Positions 36,174-44,973 of a DNA stretch of 64,000 nt are shown here, in pieces. The DNA is taken from contig JAXOFM010000001.1 in assembly GCA_044841755.1 (NCBI GenBank), forward strand, positions 992,001 to 1,056,000, written 5' to 3'. The notes under the pieces were generated by a model. It made no database searches and was not told the DNA's origin. It saw nothing but the letters and a program-made list of their open reading frames with translations. Position 1 is the first letter of the stretch. Each line of letters starts with the position of its first letter. The translations under genes and the position numbers were made by a program. Source of the DNA: CAZAPO01 sp044841755. GTDB taxonomy: Bacteria; Bacteroidota; Bacteroidia; Flavobacteriales; Flavobacteriaceae.

Positions 36174-37413
36174 ATTCTTATTTGATAGAGATACTTGGCA
36201 AGAGGTGATAGACAGTATGAGCAAGAATAAGCTTCGTACTGTAATTACTATGATTGGTGTTTGGTGGGGAATATTGTTATTAGTGGGATTACTTGGAGCC
36301 GCTAGAGGTATTGAAAATAGCTTTAATCGTCAGTTTAACGATTTTGCTACAAACTCGGTGTTTATTTGGGGACAAAGTACGAGTAAACCTTTCAAAGGAT
36401 TCCAGGAAGGTAGGAGAGTACAATTAAAATTATCTGATGCCACACGTATTGAAGAAAATGTTAATGGTATTGAGTTTGTTGTACCAAGAAGTCAAACCAG
36501 CAGTTTTGTAGTTAGAAACTTGCTTTCTGGTACTTTTAGTGTTGCAGGAGATCTTCCATTATTAGATGTAGTACAAAAGAAGAGATTGATTAAAGGACAG
36601 GGTCGTTTTATTAATCAAGCTGATATGGATGAAAAGCGAAAAGTGGCTGTTATCTCGGAAGAGATCTACAAGCAACTTTTTGAAAAAGATGAGGATCCAT
36701 TTGGAAAGCTGATTAGAATTAATAACATCAATTTTGCTGTAATTGGAGTGTTTGAAGCAACACCGTTTGGAGGCCCTCAAACGGATATTCATATTCCATT
36801 TTCAACCTTTCAACAAATATATAATCGTGCTGATAATATAGGTTGGATGATGATTACTGGTAAACCAGAATATAATATTAAGCAAATTGAAGCTGATATT
36901 AAGTTATTACTTCGAAACACTCATCGTATACATCCAACGGATCAAAGAGCTTTTGGAAGTTTTAATCTTGGTGATGCATTTAACGATATTGTAGGATTTC
37001 TTAAAGGAATGCAATTCTTAACATGGTTTGTTGGTATCGCTACATTGATTGCTGGAGTATTTGCCATTGGGAATATTCTGTTAATTACCGTAAAAGAACG
37101 AACAAAGGAAATAGGTGTAAGACGAGCGTTAGGAGCTACACCATTTGAAATAAAAAGACAAATAGTTGTGGAAGCTGTATTCCTTACCCTAATAGCTGGT
37201 ATAATGGGAATAATTAGTGGAGGATGGATATTGATATTAATAGATAATGTTGCTGGACAAGGTGATGATGCTACGTTTGTTAACGCATCAGTGTCCATTG
37301 CCATTGTAATGGTGGCGTTATTAATACTTGTGACTTTAGGAACTATCATAGGGTTAATACCAGCATTCAAAGCAACAAGTATCAGACCAATAGAAGCATT
37401 GAGAGAAGAATAA
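36166..37413 (+). CDS. MacB-like ABC permease (second)
   Basis: A 415-residue paralogue of the preceding permease with the same topology and matching motifs (DSMSKNKLRTVITMIGVWWG at the start; VKERTKEIGVRRALGATPFEI before the last helices). The shared pattern KPFKGFQEGRRVQLK / KAYKGNQAGKRIQLK shows both come from one ancestor. It overlaps the first permease by 8 bases; the adaptor gene follows after 21 bases. Confidence 0.92.
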   Translation: MIKFLFDRDTWQEVIDSMSKNKLRTVITMIGVWWGILLLVGLLGAARGIENSFNRQFNDFATNSVFIWGQSTSKPFKGFQEGRRVQLKLSDATRIEENVNGIEFVVPRSQTSSFVVRNLLSGTFSVAGDLPLLDVVQKKRLIKGQGRFINQADMDEKRKVAVISEEIYKQLFEKDEDPFGKLIRINNINFAVIGVFEATPFGGPQTDIHIPFSTFQQIYNRADNIGWMMITGKPEYNIKQIEADIKLLLRNTHRIHPTDQRAFGSFNLGDAFNDIVGFLKGMQFLTWFVGIATLIAGVFAIGNILLITVKERTKEIGVRRALGATPFEIKRQIVVEAVFLTLIAGIMGIISGGWILILIDNVAGQGDDATFVNASVSIAIVMVALLILVTLGTIIGLIPAFKATSIRPIEALREE

Positions 37414-37434
37414 AAAAACCAATCATAAACACAA

Positions 37435-38550
37435 ATGAAGAAAGCAGTTAAAATTATTATCGGAATTGTATTAGTAGTACTATTGCTATTGGTATTAAAG
37501 TACTTTAAAGATTCAAATTCAGCTGAAATCGTGGATTATCAAACCGAAGTACCATACTTCACATCAATAATGACTAAAGCGGTAGCTACTGGGAAATTAA
37601 ATCCGGAGGAAGAGATCGAATTAAAGCCTCAAATCTCTGGAATTGTTGACCAGATCATGCTTGAAGAAGGAGATTTGGTTCAAAAAGGAGATTTGATAGC
37701 TAAAATTAGAGTTGTTCCTAATGAACAAAGTTTAGTTAGTGCCAGAAGTAGAATTAACTCTGCTAAATTATCACATGATAATGCCAAGGTATTATACGAC
37801 AGAAACAAAGATCTATTTGATAGAGGAGTAATCTCTAAACAAGATTTTGAAAATAGTGAACTCAGCTATAACCAAGCAAAAGAATCACTTACTCAAGCTC
37901 AAAATGATTATCAAATCATTAGACAGGGATCATTGTCTGGAGGAAGTTCTGCAAATACTAACATTCTAGCTCAAATTTCAGGAACTATATTAGAGATTCC
38001 GGTTAGAGAAGGAGACCAGGTAATTGAGAGTAATACGTTTAATGCTGGAACAACTATTGCAACTGTTGCAGATATGAGTAAGATGATCTTTGAAGGAAAA
38101 GTTGACGAGTCTGAAGTTGGAAAGATTAAAGAAGGAGAAGATATTAAAGTAGTGTTGGGCGCACTTAATGAGCAAGAGTTTCCGGCAAAATTAACTTTTG
38201 TTGCTCCAAAGGGAATTGAAGAAAATGGAGCGGTACAATTCACAATTAAAGCAGACGTAAAAGTTGAAGTTAATGCCAACATTAGAGCAGGGTATAGTGC
38301 TAATGCCGAAATTGAATTAGAAGCAAAGGACAGTGTTTTTTGTATAAAAGAATCACTATTACAGTTTAATCGTATTACAGAAAATCCGTTCGTTGAAGTT
38401 CAGCAAGAAGACGGTAAATTTAAAAAAGTAAATGTAGAGCTTGGTCTTTCAGATGGTATAAATGTAGAAATTGTTGATGGTCTAAAAGAAGGAGATAAGG
38501 TTAAAGTTTGGAACGAGGCTAAAGAGGAAGAAGAGGAAGAAGATAACTAA
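37435..38550 (+). CDS. Periplasmic adaptor (MacA/HlyD family)
   Basis: A 371-residue membrane-fusion protein: N-terminal anchor (about residues 4-21), biotinyl-lipoyl half-motifs on each side of a coiled-coil hairpin (about 90-160; ALEDxx-type heptads with RINSAKLSHDNAKVLYDRNKD), then beta-barrel and membrane-proximal domains, and a Glu-rich C-terminus. It links the MacB-like permeases to the TolC-like channel encoded 8 bases downstream. Confidence 0.92.
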   Translation: MKKAVKIIIGIVLVVLLLLVLKYFKDSNSAEIVDYQTEVPYFTSIMTKAVATGKLNPEEEIELKPQISGIVDQIMLEEGDLVQKGDLIAKIRVVPNEQSLVSARSRINSAKLSHDNAKVLYDRNKDLFDRGVISKQDFENSELSYNQAKESLTQAQNDYQIIRQGSLSGGSSANTNILAQISGTILEIPVREGDQVIESNTFNAGTTIATVADMSKMIFEGKVDESEVGKIKEGEDIKVVLGALNEQEFPAKLTFVAPKGIEENGAVQFTIKADVKVEVNANIRAGYSANAEIELEAKDSVFCIKESLLQFNRITENPFVEVQQEDGKFKKVNVELGLSDGINVEIVDGLKEGDKVKVWNEAKEEEEEEDN

Positions 38551-38558
38551 GATTTAAT

Positions 38559-39887
38559 ATGAAATCAATGAAAATTAAGTTAACCATATTTACACTTTTA
38601 ATAGGAATCTCATCTTTTTCTCAAACAAAGAAGTGGTCGCTAATGGAGTGTGTAACACATGCTGTTGAGAATAATATTTCAGTTAAGCAAGGTGAGAATA
38701 CTTTGCTGTTAAATGAGCAAGATATAAAAGCGGCAAAAGGAAATTTTTTACCGTCATTTGGTGCAAGTGTATCCCAAAATTTAAGTTTTGGTCAAACAGA
38801 GCTATTTCCTGGACAGTTTATAGATAGAACGAGTTATTCTGCAGGTTTTAGTTTAGGTTTATCCCAAACAGTTTTTAATGGTTTTAGAAATACATATTTT
38901 GCTAAACAGGCACAGTTAACTAAAGAAACTAATGAGTTAGAATTAAACCGAATTAGGGATGATATTTCTTTAAATGTAGCTAACTCTTATTTAAATATTT
39001 TATTTAATAAGGAACGTCTAGATGTTGCTAAGGCTCAGTATGAGTTTTCTCAGAAACAGTTAGAGCAAATTCAACAGTTAGTGGATTCTGGCGTGCAGCC
39101 AAGAGCCGATATATATGATGCAGAGGCTACCTTAAGTAACGATGCACAGGCAGTAACTGTAGCACAGAATAATTACAATTTAGCCCTATTGTCTATGTCT
39201 CAACTACTTCAAGTTCAGTTTGAAGGGTTTGATGTGGAAGTTATAGAAATAGATACACCTTCAGCAGAATTAATGTATTCTGATATTAAGCCAATATTAA
39301 ATTATGTATTGACAAACAGAAACGAGATAAAAGTTGCTGAAAAGAATATTGAAAATGCTGAATTAAATATTGAAATTTCGAAAGGTGGTTATTATCCAAG
39401 CGTTAGTGCTAGCTATGGTTTTGGAACCAATGCATTCTTTACTAATTTAACCGATACTGAGGCAAGTTTTTTTAATCAATTAAATGATAATAAAGGTCAC
39501 AGTATAGGATTAAATCTTAGCATACCAATATTTTCTAGATTCCAGAATAAGACTTCAGTTGCTAAGTCTAAGATTCAGGTAGAGAACTCAAAACTACGCT
39601 TAGAACAAGCTAAATTAGATCTAGAGTCTATTATTCAAAGAGCATTTACTGATGCCCAAGCAGCTCTAAAAACTTATGTGGCAGCACAGAAATCTTTAGC
39701 ATCACAACAACTAGCTTTCGATAATGCCAAGGATAGATATGATCTAGGAAATATGAACGCATTCGACTTGGAGCAAGTGCGTATTAGATTGATAAATGCG
39801 CAATCATCATTAATAAATGCTAAGTACGATTTTGTTTTTAAGACAAAAGTTTTAGACTTTTACCTCGGAAAGCAAATCACTTTTTAA
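38559..39887 (+). CDS. TolC-family outer-membrane efflux channel
   Basis: A 442-residue exported protein with signal peptide (about residues 1-21, ending SSFSQ) and the TolC/OEP pattern of two internally repeated helical units (for example NNISVKQGENTLLLNEQDIKAAKG and NRNEIKVAEKNIENAELNIEISKG). It forms the outer-membrane exit duct of the tripartite ABC exporter. tsaB starts immediately after it, probably by read-through. Confidence 0.92.
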   Translation: MKSMKIKLTIFTLLIGISSFSQTKKWSLMECVTHAVENNISVKQGENTLLLNEQDIKAAKGNFLPSFGASVSQNLSFGQTELFPGQFIDRTSYSAGFSLGLSQTVFNGFRNTYFAKQAQLTKETNELELNRIRDDISLNVANSYLNILFNKERLDVAKAQYEFSQKQLEQIQQLVDSGVQPRADIYDAEATLSNDAQAVTVAQNNYNLALLSMSQLLQVQFEGFDVEVIEIDTPSAELMYSDIKPILNYVLTNRNEIKVAEKNIENAELNIEISKGGYYPSVSASYGFGTNAFFTNLTDTEASFFNQLNDNKGHSIGLNLSIPIFSRFQNKTSVAKSKIQVENSKLRLEQAKLDLESIIQRAFTDAQAALKTYVAAQKSLASQQLAFDNAKDRYDLGNMNAFDLEQVRIRLINAQSSLINAKYDFVFKTKVLDFYLGKQITF

Positions 39888-39888
39888 T

Positions 39889-40560
39889 TTGAGTCATATA
39901 CTTAATATAGAAACTGCAACAACAAATTGCTCAGTCTCTCTTTCCAAAAAAGGAGAGACTGTTGTTTTAAAGGAGGATTATAGCAGTAGTTATTCACACG
40001 CTGAAAGGTTACATGTTTACATAGACGAAGTATTAAGAGAAGCTAATATAACTACCGATAAGCTCGATGCAATAGCAATAAGCAAAGGTCCAGGATCGTA
40101 TACTGGACTTCGTATTGGAGTTTCCTCTGCAAAAGGATTATGTTATGCTGCTAATAAGCCATTAATTTCTATATCTACTTTAGAAGCATTGGCACATCAA
40201 GTACAAGAGGAAGGAGGAACTATTATTCCTATGCTTGATGCACGGCGCATGGAAGTCTATTCGGCAGTATTTGATGCAAACCATTCTCAAATTAGAGAAA
40301 CTCAAGCTCAAATATTACATGCAAATATTTTTGATGAATACTTAGAAACGAGTAAGGTTTATTTTATTGGGAATGGGGTAGAAAAGGCTAAAGAAATTAT
40401 TAACCATTCTAATGCAATATTCATAGAAGATAAGCTTCCTTCTGCAAATGAGATGAGTTCACTTTCGTATACAAAGTATAAAAAAAGCGACATTGAAGAT
40501 GTCGCCTATTTTGAACCATATTATCTAAAAGATTTTATTGCTATAAAACCTAAATCTTAA
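39889..40560 (+). CDS. tsaB: tRNA threonylcarbamoyladenosine biosynthesis protein TsaB
   Basis: A 223-residue ASKHA-fold protein that partners TsaD in making t6A37 in ANN-reading tRNAs. Typical motifs are LNIETATTNCSVSL at the start, AISKGPGSYTGLRIGVSSAKGL in the middle and PMLDARRMEVYSAVFD. The start is TTG at 39889, immediately after the TolC stop, so it is likely co-transcribed with the exporter operon. Its stop overlaps that of the convergent mscS gene in a shared TTAA. Confidence 0.93.
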   Translation: MSHILNIETATTNCSVSLSKKGETVVLKEDYSSSYSHAERLHVYIDEVLREANITTDKLDAIAISKGPGSYTGLRIGVSSAKGLCYAANKPLISISTLEALAHQVQEEGGTIIPMLDARRMEVYSAVFDANHSQIRETQAQILHANIFDEYLETSKVYFIGNGVEKAKEIINHSNAIFIEDKLPSANEMSSLSYTKYKKSDIEDVAYFEPYYLKDFIAIKPKS

Positions 40561-41372
40561 GCTTCCTTTTTAATCTCTACTTGATGTGGGAATGGAATTT
40601 CAATTCCAGCCTGATCAAGGGCAATTTTTACATTTTCAGTAACATCAAAATAAACATCCCAATAATCAGCAGATTTACACCAAGGTCTTACTGCAAAATT
40701 TACAGAGCTATCTGCCAATTCTAATACATTAACAGTAGGAGCAGGGTTTTGTAAAACTTTAGGATTTGAAGTAAGTACATTCATCATAACTTCTTTGCTT
40801 TCTTTGATGTCTGAATCATAACTTACACCAAAAACCAAATCAACTCTTCTGGTTCCAAGAGAAGTGTAATTAACAATATTACCATTAGATAATGCTCCGT
40901 TTGGAATTATAATTTCTTTATTGGACAGTCCAATAAGCTTAGTAGTAAAGATATCAATTTCTTCTACGGCTCCTATTTCTCCTTGAGCTTCAATTAGATC
41001 TCCAATTTTGAAAGGTTTAAATATCATAATCAGCGTACCTCCTGCAAAATTAGAAAGTGACCCCTGAAGTGCTAACCCAACTGCTAAACCAGCTGCACCA
41101 ATAATTGCAGCAAAAGAGGTTGTTGCAATACCCAGTTTAGCTATTACAGCAACAAATAATAATGCTTTTAATGCCCAGTTAAACAAATTAGAAAGGAACT
41201 TTACAAGTGTTTCTTCTACTCTTTGTTTTCGCATTACTTTTTTAGTTGCCTTAGTTAGTAACTTAATAATAAAGAGACCAACTACAAGAAGTATCAATGC
41301 ATAAATTACTTTTGGTGAGTATTCTACAATCAGTTTAAATATCATGTCAAGATATTCTTGAAATTTTTCCAT
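40557..41372 (-). CDS. Small-conductance mechanosensitive channel (MscS family)
   Basis: A 271-residue MscS-type channel that opens under membrane tension to release solutes. Three N-terminal helices are visible; the pore helix is glycine/alanine rich (AAIIGAAGLAVGLALQGSLSNFAGG), followed by the beta domain (FKPFKIGDLIEAQGEIGAVEEI) and a C-terminal alpha/beta domain. It starts 5 bases after the DUF1304 gene and ends an apparent minus-strand operon. Length matches the short MscS forms. Confidence 0.94.
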   Translation of the reverse strand: MEKFQEYLDMIFKLIVEYSPKVIYALILLVVGLFIIKLLTKATKKVMRKQRVEETLVKFLSNLFNWALKALLFVAVIAKLGIATTSFAAIIGAAGLAVGLALQGSLSNFAGGTLIMIFKPFKIGDLIEAQGEIGAVEEIDIFTTKLIGLSNKEIIIPNGALSNGNIVNYTSLGTRRVDLVFGVSYDSDIKESKEVMMNVLTSNPKVLQNPAPTVNVLELADSSVNFAVRPWCKSADYWDVYFDVTENVKIALDQAGIEIPFPHQVEIKKEA

Positions 41373-41377
41373 GAATT

Positions 41378-41734
41378 TTAGTTTATAAAAATTAGTATTA
41401 ATGTTATTAAAGCAGGTAAACCTTGAATAAAAAATAGCTTTCTCTTTTTTGTACTATAAGACCCATAAATTCCTGCAAAGGTCACACACCCTAAAAAGAA
41501 TAATTGAAATTCATTCGAGTTTAACACCAAACTAAAAATTAACCCAGCAGCCAGAAAACCATTATATAATCCTTGATTAGCAGCAAGTACTTTGGTTTCT
41601 TGTGCAAATTCTTCAGATTTTATACCAAATGCTTTTATACCCTTAGGCTTTGTCCATAAAAACATTTCTAGTACTAAAAAATAGAAATGCTCTAAGGCAA
41701 TTAGGCAAATGAGTATTTTTATTAGAGTATCCAA
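41378..41734 (-). CDS. DUF1304 membrane protein
   Basis: A 118-residue protein with four hydrophobic segments and the DUF1304 pattern (ALEHFYFLVLEMFLW near the start, LAANQGLYNGFLAAGLIFSL in the middle, TFAGIYGSYSTKKRKLFFIQGLPALITL near the end). Function unknown. It lies 6 bases after the DUF255 gene and 5 bases before mscS on the minus strand. Confidence 0.9.
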   Translation of the reverse strand: MDTLIKILICLIALEHFYFLVLEMFLWTKPKGIKAFGIKSEEFAQETKVLAANQGLYNGFLAAGLIFSLVLNSNEFQLFFLGCVTFAGIYGSYSTKKRKLFFIQGLPALITLILIFIN

Positions 41735-41740
41735 TGAATT

Positions 41741-43849
41741 TTAATCTAGAATCAAAGGGATGGCCTTGTCTACTTCAGAAACAGGAAGTTTACAAGCTTT
41801 ATTAACGCAAACATAAATATAAGTTTCTCCTTCTATATATCTGTTTTTTAAAAGTGGTAAATCATTATCCTCAGTACTTCCAATAATTAATTTATTGGGT
41901 AGATAAGTTTGATTAAGTTCTTTTATCTTTTCTTTTGCTTCTTTTCCAACTACAGCAACTTCGTAGTAATTATTTGAAAAATTGAGCATCAAATCTAACC
42001 AGTTTGAGAAAGTTGAAGGATATTGCTCCATTTCTGGTAAGACATTATTAAGCATTGTTTTAGAAGTGTTTAAATAAGCTTCATTGTCAAAATAATGAGA
42101 TAGCTTCAATAGGTTTTTGGCCATTATAGAATTACTGCCAGCTATTACATTATCTCTATACTCAATAGTTCTAGAAACTAAAGCTGAATCTTCATCCGAA
42201 GTAAAATAGAACATCTTACTACTATCTTCAAAAAAGTGATCAAAAGCATAATTGGCCAAATTTCTAGAATGCTCTAGCCATTGCTGCTCTAGTGTAAGTT
42301 CATAAAGAGCTATAAAGGCTTCAATTGTTGCTGCATAATCCTCTAGATATCCATTGATAGTGCTTTTACCATCTTTATAAGTATGATACAATCCTCCATC
42401 TTCTTTAAGTTGTTTTCCAATAATAAATTGAGCGTTCTTTTTAGCAATATTTAAAAAATCTTCTTCATCAAAAACACGATAAGCATCAACATAACCTTTT
42501 ATCATAAGAGCATTCCATGAGGTCAATGCTTTGTCATCTAATCTTGGTCTATCTCGTTTAGCTCTTTCTTTTAGCAATAATGTCTTCCACGAACTAATTT
42601 TTTCTTCTAAAAGAGTACTATTAATAGTATGGGAGGTTAATATTTCATCATCAGATTTGGTTCGTATCAATACATAATTATCATGTTCCCAATAACCATA
42701 ATCATTGATATTGTAATAGTCAGAGAAAAGATTAAAATCATCCCCTAAAAGAGACTTTAATTCTTCTTCTTTCCAAACGTAAAAAGCACCTTCTTCTAAT
42801 TCACCTGAATTGGTCTCACTATCAGCGTCTAAAGAAGAATAGAAAGATCCATCATCATCTGTTAGTTCACGTTTTACAAATGCTAAGGTTTCTAAAACCG
42901 TAGTTTTATATAAAGGATTTTTAGTAATCAAATACGCATCGCTATAGAGACTTACTAATTGAGCGTTATCGTAAAGCATTTTCTCAAAATGAGGTACGTG
43001 CCATTTGTCATCCACAGAATAACGTGAAAAACCACCGCCTATATGATCATAAACACCACCATAGGCTATTTTGGTTAAGCTATTATTTACATAAGTTTGA
43101 AGTGCTGTATCATTATTTTGATAAGCTTTACGCATTAAAAAATGTAAATTATTGGGCATCATAAACTTTGGAGCTCTTTTCGCTCCTCCCTTATCATGAT
43201 CAAAGTCTTGAGACCAAGTAGTCACAGCTTTCTCAACAAACTCTGAAGTGAACACAGCTTCGTTCGTATTCAAATTAACTACATCTAACGATTTAATGCC
43301 CTCTTCTAATTGGTTAGCATATTGTTTTAACTTTTCAGGTTCATCATTGTAGACTTTTACTATTTGATTAAGCGCACTCATCCATTGCTCTTTCTGAAAA
43401 TAAGTACCTCCCCAAACTGGTCTTCCGTCCGGTAATGCTACCACATTTAATGGCCATCCACCACTTCCTGTAAGCAGTTGAACTGCATTCATATATACTT
43501 GATCAACATCTGGTCGTTCTTCTCTGTCAACTTTTATATTGATGAAATTATCATTCATTACTTGGGCAACTAGTGAATCTTCAAAACTCTCTCTCTCCAT
43601 TACATGACACCAATGGCATGCAGCATAACCAACACTAATTAAAATTAATTTGTTGGTTTCTTTTGCCTCAGCTAAGGATTCATCGTTCCAAGCTTTCCAG
43701 TTAACAGGATTATGTGCATGTTGCAACAAATAAGGGCTGGTTTCGTTAATGAGGTCATTAGTGTATTTATGTGTCATTTGTTCTGAAGAATTTTTGTTGC
43801 AAGACACAAGCGTTGCAAGAATCAATATGAAAATAGTCTGTTTTAGCAT
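41741..43849 (-). CDS. DUF255/YyaL-type thioredoxin-domain lipoprotein
   Basis: A 702-residue protein: lipoprotein signal with Cys17 (LATLVSC), then a thioredoxin-like domain (about residues 30-180) with a CHWC active site (Cys78, Cys81), and a C-terminal six-hairpin-like alpha/alpha domain (about 220-600). YyaL/spermatogenesis-associated-20 proteins normally have these two domains and are usually described as cytoplasmic; the signal sequence here predicts a periplasmic, membrane-tethered form. The biochemical role is unknown. It has its own promoter 5 bases before the ATG and leads DUF1304 and mscS. Confidence 0.9.
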   Translation of the reverse strand: MLKQTIFILILATLVSCNKNSSEQMTHKYTNDLINETSPYLLQHAHNPVNWKAWNDESLAEAKETNKLILISVGYAACHWCHVMERESFEDSLVAQVMNDNFINIKVDREERPDVDQVYMNAVQLLTGSGGWPLNVVALPDGRPVWGGTYFQKEQWMSALNQIVKVYNDEPEKLKQYANQLEEGIKSLDVVNLNTNEAVFTSEFVEKAVTTWSQDFDHDKGGAKRAPKFMMPNNLHFLMRKAYQNNDTALQTYVNNSLTKIAYGGVYDHIGGGFSRYSVDDKWHVPHFEKMLYDNAQLVSLYSDAYLITKNPLYKTTVLETLAFVKRELTDDDGSFYSSLDADSETNSGELEEGAFYVWKEEELKSLLGDDFNLFSDYYNINDYGYWEHDNYVLIRTKSDDEILTSHTINSTLLEEKISSWKTLLLKERAKRDRPRLDDKALTSWNALMIKGYVDAYRVFDEEDFLNIAKKNAQFIIGKQLKEDGGLYHTYKDGKSTINGYLEDYAATIEAFIALYELTLEQQWLEHSRNLANYAFDHFFEDSSKMFYFTSDEDSALVSRTIEYRDNVIAGSNSIMAKNLLKLSHYFDNEAYLNTSKTMLNNVLPEMEQYPSTFSNWLDLMLNFSNNYYEVAVVGKEAKEKIKELNQTYLPNKLIIGSTEDNDLPLLKNRYIEGETYIYVCVNKACKLPVSEVDKAIPLILD

Positions 43850-43854
43850 AGGTT

Positions 43855-43862
43855 CAAAAGTA
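43855..43862 (-). promoter_or_regulatory. -7 promoter element of the DUF255 gene
   Basis: On the minus strand TACTTTTG fits TAnnTTTG and ends 5 bases before the ATG at 43849, a nearly leaderless layout like ruvB and murI. Confidence 0.5.
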
Positions 43863-43873
43863 CAAAAATGGGT

Positions 43874-43903
43874 ATAAAAAAAGCGTTCTTTAACAGAACG
43901 CTT
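43874..43903 (-). terminator. Terminator after the Nfu gene
   Basis: A 9-bp stem (AAGCGTTCT 43881-43889 with AGAACGCTT 43895-43903) followed on the minus strand by seven T. It ends the nfu transcript just before the DUF255 promoter. Confidence 0.85.
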
Positions 43904-43935
43904 AACATAAAAAGTATATGTTTGATTACTTAGTC

Positions 43936-44835
43936 TTAGCCATTAATAGCCTCAACAGTTTCTACCTGACCAGATAGCATCTCTTTGAGCATATTTTCAA
44001 TACCATTCTTTAATGTAAAAGTAGAAGATGGACAACCACTACATGCACCTTGTAAAATTACTTTTACCTTTTTGGTCGTAGCATCGTATGATTCAAATTG
44101 AATATTTCCACCATCACTTGCGACTGCAGGTTTCACATACTCTTCTAAGATATTCACTATTTGTTTTGAAATATCATCGAGCTTTTCAAAACTTTGCTCT
44201 AACTGCGCTTCTGTTTTTTGTTGTTCTTGCGCTGCGCTAGCTGCAACAGCTTCTTTTCCATTTTCAAGAAAAGTGCGAATAAATTCTCTAAGCTCTAAGG
44301 TTATATCTTGCCATTCTGCAATATCATATTTGGTTACAGACACATAGTTTTCATCTATAAATACTCCTTTCACAAAAGGAAAATGAAACAACTCAGTCGC
44401 TAAAGGAGAAATCTTAGCATCATCAATTGAGGTAAATTCAAAGGAAGTTGTTGCTAACTTCTTATTGCTTACAAATTTTAATACTGCCGGATTTGGAGTA
44501 CTCTCGGCATAAACTGTAAATGGTACTTTCTTTTTATCATTCGTTGTTACTACTATTCCACCTTCACTTAAATAGTTTTCTATTTGTTCGCGCACTTCTT
44601 CCTGTACATCTTCCCATTCAACAATATTATAGCGTTCAATAGCAACAAAGTTTCCAGAGATATATACTTTCTTTACAAAAGGAAGGTGAAAGAGTTGTTG
44701 TGCTAAAGGAGAGTCTTTAGCGTCATCAATATTATTGAATTCAAAACTTTGATAATTTGTCAAGAAAGAATCGGCTTCAAACTTTAGTATAGTTGCGTTA
44801 CTGGTTTCTTGTATAGCAATCTTAATTTTCTTCAT
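43936..44835 (-). CDS. Nfu-type iron-sulfur scaffold with duplicated N-terminal domain
   Basis: A 299-residue protein with two tandem Nfu N-terminal-type domains (about residues 3-92 and 107-190; compare SPLAQQLFHLPFVKKVYISGN with SPLATELFHFPFVKGVFIDEN) and a C-terminal NifU domain with the cluster-binding CSGC motif (GACSGCPSSTFTLKNGIENML). It assembles and transfers 4Fe-4S clusters. The frame reaches a TTG at 44853, but that TTG is part of the promoter box, so ATG 44835 (MKKIKIAIQE) is chosen. Confidence 0.9.
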   Translation of the reverse strand: MKKIKIAIQETSNATILKFEADSFLTNYQSFEFNNIDDAKDSPLAQQLFHLPFVKKVYISGNFVAIERYNIVEWEDVQEEVREQIENYLSEGGIVVTTNDKKKVPFTVYAESTPNPAVLKFVSNKKLATTSFEFTSIDDAKISPLATELFHFPFVKGVFIDENYVSVTKYDIAEWQDITLELREFIRTFLENGKEAVAASAAQEQQKTEAQLEQSFEKLDDISKQIVNILEEYVKPAVASDGGNIQFESYDATTKKVKVILQGACSGCPSSTFTLKNGIENMLKEMLSGQVETVEAING

Positions 44836-44850
44836 TAGAACTATTTTTTG

Positions 44851-44858
44851 CAAAAATA
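44851..44858 (-). promoter_or_regulatory. -7 promoter element of the Nfu gene
   Basis: On the minus strand TATTTTTG fits TAnnTTTG, 15 bases before the ATG at 44835. The in-frame TTG at 44853 is inside this element and cannot be the start. Confidence 0.6.
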
Positions 44859-44973
44859 ATAAAACATATATGGAGTTATATATATATTTGAAGATAGATT
44901 GTGTTAATGTGTATTATAGTTATTAACTTAATATTCAGCATATTTGCATAGCCGTGAACTAAAAAATTTAAGA

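Noticed and set aside
44944..44973. TTG start giving a 343-residue PorP/SprF-like protein
   Set aside because: The TTG belongs to a near-consensus -7 box (CATATTTG) and the extra residues destroy the signal peptide; TTG at 44974 fits better.
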